NCBI GenBank assembly: GCA_014905825.1
Contig: JACGCN010000011.1
Span: forward strand, 248,001-312,000
Direction of reading: 5' to 3'
Length of the DNA: 64,000 nt
Source: Lyophyllum atratum
Lineage: Eukaryota; Basidiomycota; Agaricomycetes; Agaricales; Lyophyllaceae
Part shown: positions 24,347-34,100 of the stretch, in pieces
How the letters are laid out: each line of letters opens with the position of its first letter
Position numbering within the stretch: the first letter of the stretch is position 1
Notes under the pieces: generated by a model
What the model was told of the DNA's origin: nothing
Seen by the model: the letters and a program-made list of their open reading frames with translations, nothing else
Databases searched by the model: none
Program-made: the position numbers and the translations under genes

Positions 24347-24842
24347 GGATGGGAAGTTGCCTTTGATAGAGTTTTGACAGAGCTTGAGGTATCGCTATGC
24401 TTTGTGTATATCGCGAACTTAACGTCACAAATTCTCTTATGCACATTCTAGATACTGTACCCTTCCGAACTCGGCGTAAGCCTTGCTGAGAAGTCTCAAC
24501 TCATCTTCGAGAAGGGCATGTCTCAAGGCCCGATCGGCCTTACCAGCTGCCAGCTGGCCATGTCTGAACTCTTTTTTTGGATAATACTCGCGTCTGTTAT
24601 GCACAATGTGAAGAAGTGGAGATGTGTAACGCTACCTGTAGCGGATCCTGTGTTGTCCTGCGTACCCCTCTTGGATGGGGCAGTACTGAGCTGCCAGATG
24701 TGACTGGCGCGGCGCCATATCATGTCTACCAATCATGCTGAATCAACAGGCCCATGATATAAAGTGTTAATGAGAATACATGTTACCAAGACTGAGGTGG
24801 TATTGGACAACCTTTTTACGGATTGGACCTAAAAATTGTCCC
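24347..24842. other. Spacer of arm A, convergent 3' region
   Basis: The spacer lies between the SDR pseudogene and the NACHT gene, which point towards each other. It matches the spacer of arm B on the opposite strand (about 55.60-56.05 kb), for example GTTGTCCTG...GATGGGGCA. No gene was recognised. Confidence 0.6.
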
Positions 24843-27800
24843 CTAGATTCTCATGTCGACGTCATCGCCGTCCCAGATTTGTTCCCAGCGTACTCGATTC
24901 CTCGGTTCGACGTGCGCCCGGAGTTTCTCGTGATATGCCTCCCACCGACGTACAAGGTCTTCACGATTTGCTGACTGTGGACCTTCCTAAAAAGAAAAGG
25001 TGCTGAGAGAGAAATACATATGGGACGCATGGTCGAGCAATGGTCGAGACCAACCTTCAACCACCGTATAACTCGACGAACATTGCATATGTCATCGAAT
25101 AGGAAGCTCCTACGGATCTCTTGGACAGCTTTTCCCGGGGGGCTGGACAAGAGCCCGTGCGGATGCCATTTCAAACCCCACAAAGCTCTATAAATGAATC
25201 CGTTCAATTTGACAAGGATTACTCGATCATGTTCTTCAATGACTTCTTTCTCCTGTGCGTATCTATAGGAACGTTTTGGAGGAATTTGAACCCCTTCCTG
25301 TAAACACAAGTATCAATCTATGAAGGCAGCTGGTTGAAGATGAACAACAAAATACCTCTAACTTCTTGAGGTAGGTAAGGGTACTATCAAAATACTCCCC
25401 ATTGAAGAGATGCTGCCGATCAATAGACTGAAGGTGACGCAATAGTTCTTCATCTCCAGAAGGGGCGTTTGTAAGATGGTTTGCCCAGTAAAACCTAGAA
25501 TACCGATATTCAACGTTGCTGTTAATCACATTGAGTATAATGTCCAGTGATGTTCTGGCTAATGCACGGACTTCTTACTGTCCATAACTTTATCCACATC
25601 AGCGGTCAGGAGCTCCATGCACTGATGAGCTAAGTGAGTCTGACTGGTATTACTGTCAAGGAAGACTTCGGCCGGTGTGTTTTTACTAGTGAGATAGTGC
25701 CGTAGGTCACTAAGCGGGCGGCTCAAGCTAGCCAGGGCGTTCAAGACTTCGTAGATTTGAAAGGTATGGTAGGAGAATGGACGCTGGAGACCGAGTAGCC
25801 CCTGGATGATCATAGCCCCTTCGAAAGTCGACCACGAACCGAAGCACCTGGTGGGAGAATACCACATCCCTCCGGCACCCCCTCCCGAGTCGTACTCTGC
25901 AGTGAATATAGAGAGAATCCACGTATCTTGGAGACACTTTGGGGCAAGGAGGCGGCAAATCACCTTGTCGCACAGCCGTTTCAAGGGTTCAAGCTGAATG
26001 AGATCTTCTTGACGGACATCCTGCAAAATGTACGCTGTGGATAAGTACATGGTATGTTGCAAAAATTACGAAACATCACCTCAATGAGTGCTAAGCCTAC
26101 CCCATTCTTTACACCCGATATTATCCTTGCAAGTCTTACCAACATGGCGATACCACCTGCACACAGAGTCTTCAGATCGGAGAACTTCTTGTCATGCCAA
26201 GGAATGAGGACATTTTCAGGTGGTAGAGGAATCCAGCAATTATCATCCATAGCCATGACTTCTTTGACGAGGGCAGTGCGGTGGGAACCTGCTTGGATAA
26301 GATGGTCAAACCAACATTGATAGCTATAAAGTGCCGTTGTCAAAGTTTGGCGTGGAATGCTAGTGGGATCCGAAAATGATGCCTGACAAGCCTTAGAACA
26401 CTGTCTCAAGCAATCAAGCATCAGACGAGTGAGCTGTGCATGAAAGTCCGGAGGATTGATGTGAAATTTCCCTGCACGGACCGGATCGAATAGGAAGTCA
26501 CGGAATGAGGTGTGAATGGGCACATGTCCACCCAAGCCTATGTCGCGCACCACGGACTGGAGCCCACGTAAAGTGATGGAAACCTGACCAGTCTCGAGGA
26601 GGAACAAATCACCGATCAACTTGAGAGTAGGATCCCGCGCTAGTAGAACAGCGCTTAGGACAGTTTTAAGGACAGTAATGTCGCGGTCGGGAATTGTCGA
26701 GAGGATTTGGTGGTAAAGTTTGTCAAGCTCTTCGAAGGCATCAGAGCCTGGAGTACCCTTCAACACTATATCTAACTGTTCCAGGGGAGAGGTCCATTCT
26801 TGATCTATGAACCTGACCAACGTGGAAGCATAGATAAAATATCCGTCGCATCGCCAAGCCAAGAGGTTAACGTCAGCTGTGGTTGGCCAAGGGCTTGACA
26901 CAGAAGCCATCCATGGCTCGTGAGTGTCAGATGTATAAATCCTATTGAATCCATCTAGTAGATATTTGTGAACGTCATCCCGAGATTGGAAACCACCGTA
27001 GAAAGAAATAGGCTCTGCGCAGAACTGTGAAAGATCTGTTTTCTCGAAGGCACGACGGATGTTGGACTCTGGTCGGCTCACAATAAGAAAACGAAGAGGC
27101 ACGCAAGGCGTTCTGACGAGAGTAAGGATATGCTTTAAGAGTTGGTCCTGATGATCCTTTCCAGCGCATTCATCCAAACCATCAATAATAACCAGTGACG
27201 GGGTTGGGCTAGATGGTATATGCGGAGATGATGAAACTGATGCCTGGAGCGGCTCGATGACTAGCTTTTGTAGCTGGACGAATATATTTTTTTGTACGAT
27301 GGACGGGTCATCGAAAAGAATTTGTCGCAGCGCAGAGCGTAAGCTTGGGATAGAGGATAGACATGGCGAGTTGATATGCAATAGTAGTGAAAACTCGATC
27401 TATGGTGTCCCGTCCTTGACGACCACGAGAGAAGAAGAAGCTTGCGGCGAGGGTCTTCCGTTCAGCGCATTCTTCAGCGATTGTCTGTGCAATCGCAGAT
27501 TTCCCGGCGCCTGCAGGACCGTGAAGCCAGAGCACTCGCCTAAGATCCTCACCTGACTCCCTATTAACCGGGACAAAATGGGTGATCTTCTCGATGATCT
27601 CCTTGCGCGTGCCGGGGTGGCATCTAGCAGGCGGATATCGTTCATTAGAATCAAAAGCTGCACCTGGGGAAGTAACATTGAAAAGAGGAAGTAGTCCTAT
27701 ACATAATGTCTTAGGATCTGCCTAGCCGCGGACTGCATAAAGTAGACAGGCTCACCTGATTCCGACTTGGATATATTGTACTGATCCCCTCCGATATTGT

Positions 27801-27870
27801 AGTGATCCCTTCCGATATCCATAAACATGCTTCCATAGATATTGGAATGTTGAGCATTGCTAAAAGCCAT
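24843..27870 (-). pseudogene. NACHT-domain STAND protein, arm A copy, frameshifted
   Basis: This is a homologue of the intact gene at 52527-55599, same exon plan. Start ATG 27870 gives MAFSNAQHSNIYGSMFMDIG, then an intron; RCHPGTRKEIIEKI leads into Walker A GPAGAGKSAIAQT (about 27.50 kb). Further on come SLVIIDGLDECAGKDHQDQ (Walker B, 27.18 kb), FLIVSRPESNIRRAF, HTSFRDFLFDP and a helical C-terminal region ending NREDLVRRWEAYHEKL before a stop at 24843-24845. Between RVFTTIAYQLAMSI and the next conserved block, a 7-base tandem duplication (GATAGAG GATAGAC on the plus strand, about 27348-27361) shifts the frame. No plausible intron removes it. The ATPase would be cut just after Walker A. The rest of the frame is well kept, so the lesion looks young or could be a polymorphism. 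Confidence 0.8.
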
Positions 27871-27975
27871 TTGCAAGAGTGTCGTCCTATGTTCGCGAGA
27901 AGAGAGGATAGCTTGAAGTTATCAAAGGCAGGCCGATTCAAGCAAGAAGTCAGTTTGGCGCGCTGAAGGCCCCCA

Positions 27976-28522
27976 AAAGTTCGGTCCATTGCGGTCCGAT
28001 TTCGGTTTTTGTGCTCCGACACCGCTATCCCACCTAGCATCTCATCGAGGTAAGCATTGTTCGCATTCTAATCACTCGTTGGTGCTTATCTCTGTCTACA
28101 TTCTTCTTTAAATCATGTAGCTAATAGAAATTCTGGTCACTGCAACGACCTCACTTTCGGTAACAATGCGAAGAGGATTAAGAGAATCTGGTCCCTGGAA
28201 ACGAAGGCTTCTATTCTGCGTCCATATCGTTCATGTCAAGAAAGAAAATTCTTCGGGCCAGAAACGGGCTAGAGTATGTAAATGGGATCGACGAAACAGA
28301 TGGGCATGGCAATGAGACTATGAGACTTGAAAGGAAAACGCGGCCGAAGCCATGCCAAGCACGAAAGGAATTAACCTGATGTGGGGATCAAAGAATGTCG
28401 ATGAGGGAGAGACTGTGATGAGATGAAGACTTGAATTCGGCACGGTCGACAGGCTAAATGGCAGATCTAAAGTCATGTAAAACTCCTGACCTCGATCGCA
28501 GGTCGTCGTGTCGAGCTTGATA
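27976..28522. other. Stretch without a supported gene
   Basis: The sequence between the outer edge of duplication arm A and the F-box gene contains only short frames. Nothing was recognised. Confidence 0.5.
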
Positions 28523-29581
28523 TCAAAGCGACACCGAAACCGACATCGACAAGCCGCTCGGGGCGCAGCCAAGGCGAGCCTCCACCATAGTCTTACCCAT
28601 ACAACTGAACTTGCCACAGTCCAAGCGATGCCGCTTAAGGAACGCATCCAGGTCATCGGATTCCTCGAAGTGGCTGGTAACAAGAACATGGTTCAGAGAC
28701 CTCATCGTGAGGGGATCGGCGAAGACGTAGTCCCATTCATGGATTGGAAGCGAAATGTTTTCGAACGTGAGTTTGCGGATAGGGGCAGAGCTGAGGAGGT
28801 GCAAGGTCCACTCGGAGAAGGGCAGTTGGAAGAGAAGCGAGGAGTTGATATTGAGCTCCGATAGTGCGGGGTGTTGGCTGGGTGGTAGGACGATCTCGCA
28901 ATTTCTGGGGAGCTGTACGGCTTCCCTTTCGGATATCGGTCCTGAAATGGGGCTGGACGTGAAGTTATGAATAGGCGCGGGGCTGGTAGGGACGGAATGG
29001 GAAAGCCAACGGGGAAGGAATCGCCGGAAGTACAATGAGCTTTTACTCTGGCGGGCCTTGAAGACAGCGTCGGCCGAGAAGTCGTAGTAAAATGGTAGTC
29101 CCTCTGTTGGCCATCCGTCGGCACCCATAACGGTCAGGCTCCGCGTCTTCGTCACGACTTGGTTCAGCACATCCGCAACGAGGAACATCCATCTCTTGTC
29201 CACCGCAACCTGCGGACGACCATCCAACGGGGTAAAATAGAGGCACATGCGGTCCATGGAATCGAGGTGCGAGAGCAGGACACGGAAGCTCTGAAGAGTC
29301 TCGCAGAGGTCAACGTCGTATGCGAGGACGAGTTGAAGGTGTGGAGTCGATGTGATCTCGTCTTGGAATAGGCGTTGCACGGCATCTCCGTCGAAGTTTA
29401 GATTTTCGGAAACGACCAGGGCTTGGAGATGAAATTTCTGTTTGCTAAGGAGAATCGGCGAGGCAAGACGCCGAAGACGCTCGGAAGTGCTAACGAGTCG
29501 GCGTAGCACAAGGATGTCGCAGTGTTCCATGATTTCGCCAAAGACGTCGTCTGGCAGCTCCAAGGACGTACAGACGATCAT
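28523..29581 (-). CDS. F-box protein, shorter paralogue, C-terminus missing
   Basis: Starting at ATG 29581 (in an open frame that extends upstream) the protein begins LELPDDVFGEIMEHCDILVLRRLV, an F-box-like motif. A Leu-rich region without clear repeats follows. It is a paralogue of the next gene: LQLPFSEWTLHLLSSAPIRKL and LPIHEWDYVFADP here match LELPFFPWTLAILNGSPIRTL and LARHEWEYVLPS there, at the same spacing. Here the protein stops soon after DDLDAFLKRHR with an unrelated Ser-rich tail, whereas the paralogue runs on for about 170 residues. The tail is probably a frameshift product or a re-used end. As an F-box protein it would recruit targets to an SCF ubiquitin ligase. The role is inferred only from the family. 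Confidence 0.65.
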   Translation of the reverse strand: MIVCTSLELPDDVFGEIMEHCDILVLRRLVSTSERLRRLASPILLSKQKFHLQALVVSENLNFDGDAVQRLFQDEITSTPHLQLVLAYDVDLCETLQSFRVLLSHLDSMDRMCLYFTPLDGRPQVAVDKRWMFLVADVLNQVVTKTRSLTVMGADGWPTEGLPFYYDFSADAVFKARQSKSSLYFRRFLPRWLSHSVPTSPAPIHNFTSSPISGPISEREAVQLPRNCEIVLPPSQHPALSELNINSSLLFQLPFSEWTLHLLSSAPIRKLTFENISLPIHEWDYVFADPLTMRSLNHVLVTSHFEESDDLDAFLKRHRLDCGKFSCMGKTMVEARLGCAPSGLSMSVSVSL

Positions 29582-30436
29582 GGTGGTGGCCGTGTTCGAG
29601 CAGTGATTCCAAAGAGCACGAATAGCGAGAGAGGGCGAAGGAAATATGGTCTGCTCGTGATGGGAAGAGGCAGAAAGGTGAAGACATGTTTGGTGATCCT
29701 TAAGCATCTTGTCATTTCTTCGAGTGCACGGGACCGGGGAGCGCCTGGAGTCGAGCACGGAACGTGCCAGCTTGTCGGGCTCACCCATCTGAGCCTTATG
29801 CAGCCCCTGCTTGTATTTGGTTGAACCGTTACTACTTCGTTGAGGCTACCAGGCAAGCTTCGGCAAGCCGCGTGACTCGGACTTTGAAACCGTCTGGGGG
29901 CAGAGACGCGGGTAGACTCTATGAATTCGCATGTGGCTTATGGTTTCTTGTGTCGTGAACGGTTGTAGACCTTGCCGATATCGCGGTCGCATTTCTCGGC
30001 CCCAACGATGGGAAGGGGTGGGTGTGCGTCGTGACGGTGCGCTACTGAGAGTTCTTACGCCGTCGTGGCGGATGTCCCGAGAAAGGCGTACCCGGAGAGG
30101 CAGGTGCCCCAGCGTATCTGAGCGACCCTGAGTGGCTTGTTACGGATGCCATCCTGTTTGATCTGCCGTTGGGGTGAAGCCGCAGCCTACTCGGCGGGTT
30201 CTCAGGGAGCGAAGGATCTTATCGGGAAGGAGAGGAAGGGTCAAAATAAAAAAAAACCGATCGTCAAAGTTCCGCATCATACAAGAGCCAGGTATAACGG
30301 ATGACCGCGGTGCTATGTACTTTTCCCCTCGATTCCCACATAGAGCTTGAAGCTAAATCACCAAGCTTTGTCAGTCTCGGGCTTCCCAATTGTTCAATAA
30401 CATCGTCAAGTACAGCACCTTCTACAAGATGGCAAA
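29582..30436. other. Stretch without a supported gene
   Basis: The upstream region of the first F-box gene and the downstream region of the second. It contains an A-run near 30.25 kb. No further gene or repeat was recognised. Confidence 0.5.
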
Positions 30437-32029
30437 TCAAGGCCTGGGTACTCCATTGATTGTTTCTAGCTCTGGATACCGATCCCAGAGGCTATCAGTC
30501 ACCTCCGCGCCCCACACGCCGTTCAGATGTCTAAGGGACGGGAAAAGCCCAAGGAGACGCATAACGCTAGCGGGTGTGCCTGTCATTCGCCGGTACTGGG
30601 TGTACCAAATTTCCAACTTCACGACAGCGCGGACCTTTCTCAAGAGCCTTAATGATATTTTAGGGGGGATGGACTGAAGCCATTCATCCAGCCCTCGTTG
30701 TCGGAAGAGACGGAGCGTGAGGGAGAGTTCGCCCGTGTGCTGAGCGATTCTCTTGAAAACAGTCTCAAAATGAAGGAAATCGAAGGGAGCAGAACTTTTT
30801 CTGTAGTCGGAGATTAGAGTGATGGATGTCAGAGAACTAAATGAGGAGGGTAGCCCGAGTAAGCGAGCTAAACACTCGGGATAGGCGACGAGGTCAGTCA
30901 AATTGGGAGGGAGCTCCCCTGAGGTAGGCAAGTCGAGGTCGCCAATAGCATCGCCTTTGGAAACCTCCAGTCTTGTGATGGAGGGGTGTCGGAAAAGAAA
31001 AGCCTGGAGGTCTGCGAAAGCGATATTCGATGATCCCAAAGAAACGCATGATAGCGTCGGTATCGTGATTGAAGGGAGAACATACTCCCACTCATGGCGG
31101 GCCAGATGCATATCAGAGATGGAGAGCGTTCTGATAGGGGATCCATTGAGAATAGCGAGCGTCCATGGAAAGAACGGTAGTTCCAAAAGAATGGGAGAAT
31201 GGATCCGGAATTCCTCGAGGAAAGAACAAGGAAATGGGGTTGAAAGAAGGATGTTATTCTTCTTTAGCCCTGGGATTTGCACCAGGCCGGGCGGCGGCTG
31301 AGCTGGTGTTATTTTGACCAGAGGTCGACTCGGATCGTCGAGTCCGGTGGAAATTCGGAGCTTCGCTACAAATCCCCTGAAAGATTTGGAAATGTGATGG
31401 AAGCTCTGGTGGGCAGGAGTCCTGGGTGACGGAGTTGGAGGGATGGTTGTTGGAGGGAGACCAGGCTCTAACCAGAGTGATTGATACTCGAAATCCGACT
31501 CGAATGGACTTCCCAGGGATGGCCAATGGATGCCACCCTGTACAATCACTTTAGCCTGAGCTTTGCTTGTTGCGAGGTTCAGAATCTCTGCGACAAGGTG
31601 CATCCACCCCAAGCTCGATTTATTACTGAGTGGCGAATATGAATGTTCGGAAAGGTTTCTCCGTGAGAAGGTAATGTCGACGCTGGCGATATTATCAATG
31701 CGCGAAAGGAGTTCACGGAAAGCTTGAAGATCCCCGGATAACCTAGGACTATACCAAAGGACGAGGTTGAGATTTAACGCCGGGCTCTTTTCATCGTCTC
31801 GGAAGAGCCTCTCGATTGTGATGTCTTGATCAAGAGATAATGACCCTGCATCTACCAAATTCTGTAGATCCCTTCTCGTAACTATTGGCTGCGTAACCTC
31901 GCGAAGCCTGTAACATAGAGTCGAGAGACGGCGCAATGAAGCTTGGTCGAGATCTTCGATTATCGCCAGGAGGAGTTCGTATGGCAGGTCAGGGAGTGAT
32001 GTAGTGGGCATAGTGTGAACAAGGACCAT
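30437..32029 (-). CDS. F-box protein, full-length paralogue
   Basis: One uninterrupted frame of about 530 codons; the start could be 32029 or the Met at 32011 (MPTTSLPDLPYELLLAIIED). The N-terminal LPDLPYELLLAII and LRRLSTLCYRLREVTQPIV form an F-box. The rest is Leu-rich and gives LRR-like beta-strand/turn patterns, for example ITRLEVSKGDAIGDLDLP and SLTSITLISDYRKS. The last part, LMRLLGLFPSLRHLNGVW, resembles the closing segment of many basidiomycete F-box/LRR-like proteins. It is paralogous to the shorter gene at 28.5-29.6 kb on the same strand, so the pair arose by tandem duplication. The probable role is target recognition for an SCF ubiquitin ligase. The target is unknown. Confidence 0.75.
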   Translation of the reverse strand: MVLVHTMPTTSLPDLPYELLLAIIEDLDQASLRRLSTLCYRLREVTQPIVTRRDLQNLVDAGSLSLDQDITIERLFRDDEKSPALNLNLVLWYSPRLSGDLQAFRELLSRIDNIASVDITFSRRNLSEHSYSPLSNKSSLGWMHLVAEILNLATSKAQAKVIVQGGIHWPSLGSPFESDFEYQSLWLEPGLPPTTIPPTPSPRTPAHQSFHHISKSFRGFVAKLRISTGLDDPSRPLVKITPAQPPPGLVQIPGLKKNNILLSTPFPCSFLEEFRIHSPILLELPFFPWTLAILNGSPIRTLSISDMHLARHEWEYVLPSITIPTLSCVSLGSSNIAFADLQAFLFRHPSITRLEVSKGDAIGDLDLPTSGELPPNLTDLVAYPECLARLLGLPSSFSSLTSITLISDYRKSSAPFDFLHFETVFKRIAQHTGELSLTLRLFRQRGLDEWLQSIPPKISLRLLRKVRAVVKLEIWYTQYRRMTGTPASVMRLLGLFPSLRHLNGVWGAEVTDSLWDRYPELETINGVPRP

Positions 32030-32641
32030 GAGCGACCGTGACTGTCGTCGACGTGGGTGTCGAAGATGTACTTGTGCGGCACCGCCGCAGTACCACTAAG
32101 TACGTATCCATCTGTCACCTATTTGATGGAAGCACAATGTATCAGGCCCGCGATGCCATGAGGTGACAGACCCACTGACTCTGGAGTCGTCTTCATCGGG
32201 AAGAATGTCGCCACCATTAGATCGTTGGCAGCGCCGAGTAGCGCCTCGTCTAAGTTGATATCATTCCTCATCCCGAGATAATTTTGGGATGACATTCTGG
32301 GAGGACAAGTATCAATACTGTTACGATATGCGAAATACGAGCCCAAGGCCTGGATGCTTGTGACCACCGAGAAAGAGCTGTGAGTCTCTAGTTCACATCC
32401 AGGCTAAGCATCTCATAAACGAGGAGGCCGGATACTCGTTGATAGGGATAGTTGTGGAGGACTATACAAACACGAACTTTCCATATGAGATTGTATAATT
32501 TACGACCCATATACACATCAAACCACTGTACAGCTGGTGTACATTTAACCTGGGTGGGCACGTCAGATGAGCGTCGCCGTATATTCATGAAGAAACAGAT
32601 ACCTTATTCCAACAAAACTGCCATGCCACTGGGGTATGGAT
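32030..32641. other. Stretch without a supported gene
   Basis: Holds one open frame of 82 codons on the minus strand (32119-32367) without a recognisable domain, and otherwise short frames. It is probably intergenic. Confidence 0.45.
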
Positions 32642-33627
32642 TCACTTTCCTCCCTTCTTTTTAGCGTCCTTCTCCTTCTTAGCCGCTTCCTTGATCGCTT
32701 CTGCTTTCGCGATTTCGTGGGCGGCGTCGTTAAGGCCTAATCTGTTTCTAGCGATCTGAACAGGGAATCAAAAGAATGAATACGCGAGAGGAAGGACAGA
32801 AAACAAGTGGAAATGTACCTCGATGGCGTAAAACTAATAAGGCGCATTTTTGAGTACAATACAAGAGTTGAAGATAGACACTATGACTGACTTGCATCCG
32901 TGTGACTATATGATGGAGGTGAATATCAGTACCCGGGCAGGGTAGTAAGATCGTTGAACGCACCGAAAATAGTGTTGGTTTCTCCATATTCCTGTCTGGC
33001 GTCCGTACGGATCAAACAGCCGAAGTTGTATTCCTTGACTTTCTTCTCATAACTGGCACAACTTGAGACCCTTCGTTGGACGGACCGCAATATGTGACGC
33101 ACGAGTTGATAAACGTCCGCCAGCGGTTCTTCCCGTCCTCGCTCTTCATCCACTCTTCGTCCAATTTGACGAGCTTGGCATGTTCATTGTCGGCGAACTC
33201 GGGGAAGAATTCCATCGTATGAGTGAAAATCTCATCGTCGAGCCTACGGGGAAGGCGGACTATGATTACGTGCGCCTGACGTTGAAAGACCTTCTGCGTA
33301 CTTTGTCAATTTGAGGTCCCGAGGAGCCACTTTCTCTAGGAGATTCCAATACGTCTGCGTGGCGGCGTTAGTGGTCTGCGTCGCTGATTCCGTCATGTAA
33401 GCCACGCACCTGAGCTTGCTCAACCGCCTTTACGGCAAACCTCGATAGCAAAAGTAAGTGAGTTTAAGGGCGAGATCCCTCACGCTAGATGCCATGATTA
33501 GGCCAAGACTTACTGCTTCTCGATCTAGCCAAACGGTCAGTGATGAGCTTTGTCAACGCACGAGTACGTAGATCGTGCTTACCTCCATGAGATTTTGCGC
33601 GTTCTGGGGGTCAAACTTTCCGGCCAT
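32642..33627 (-). CDS. PBDC1 / yeast Ypl225w (Chp1) family protein, eEF1A chaperone
   Basis: Small conserved eukaryotic protein of the PBDC1 family; the yeast member is reported as a chaperone for newly made eEF1A. From ATG 33627 the exons give MAGKFDPQNAQNLME, FAVKAVEQAQ, TYWNLLEKVAPRDLKLTK, LDDEIFTHTMEFFPEFADNE, LVKLDEEWMKSEDGKNRWR, YEKKVKEYNFGCLIRTDAR and a Lys/Ala-rich tail (EAIKEAAKKEKDAKKKGGK) ending at 32642. The order and spacing match the family, including YxNLL, LKLT..D and YNFG.L.R. At least six short introns interrupt it. A core gene, it looks intact, and it sits with only about 130 bases between its start codon and the end of the candidate transposon. Confidence 0.9.
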
Positions 33628-33756
33628 GGTGGTCGTGTGTGAAAAGGACACGGTTGAGGATGGTGATGTGGCAGGAACTCGATATACCCGCTACTTTATG
33701 TAGTGGGTTTCTGTCCGACATGCCCCCTTTGGCCACTAAAGCTCACCACCAGTATA

Positions 33757-33938
33757 GTCACCTGATCCTGTACTTTTTTTTCGATGTCCGCTTCTGATAC
33801 CACGTTATTCGGCTCGTTACTTAGACTCGCGACCAGCCGCTATCTTAATGTTTTGTCTCTGTTTACACCCCAAACAACAACACAACAGAGACACCTTGCG
33901 ATAGCGACTGGGACAAACGGTGGACTTTTAGCCGTGTC
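33757..33938 (+). repeat. Left terminal inverted repeat of the RecQ/DUF6589 element
   Basis: Pairs with 40248-40400 on the opposite strand. The best blocks are 33757-33770, about 33815-33843 (CTCGCGACCAGCCGCTATC) and 33898-33938. The spacing between blocks differs by about 30 bases between the ends, so the repeats have diverged by indels. Confidence 0.7.
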
Positions 33939-34100
33939 CCCCCCAGCGTGACTCGGACTTGGTGAAATTTGACTTCGTGTTCTTCAAAAATCGGTCGAAT
34001 TTCAAACACATGTAGCGTACATTTCGAGAACAGAGGATCAAGAATATCTATACGAAAAAATAACTTTTTTTGCGGACCGAAATTGACTTGTGGTCGTATA

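Larger units (their letters stand above)
22795..27975. repeat. Arm A of a large inverted duplication (SDR + NACHT)
   Basis: This 5.2-kb segment is homologous, in reverse orientation, to about 52425-57625. Homology starts at the region before the SDR (GGGTAAGCC...GGATGTTCC here, and on the opposite strand at about 57.6 kb). It continues through the SDR copy, the spacer (GGCCCATGATAT here and its reverse complement at about 55.66 kb) and the whole NACHT gene, and ends about 100 bp beyond the NACHT start codon. The arms have diverged by many substitutions and indels. Confidence 0.85.
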
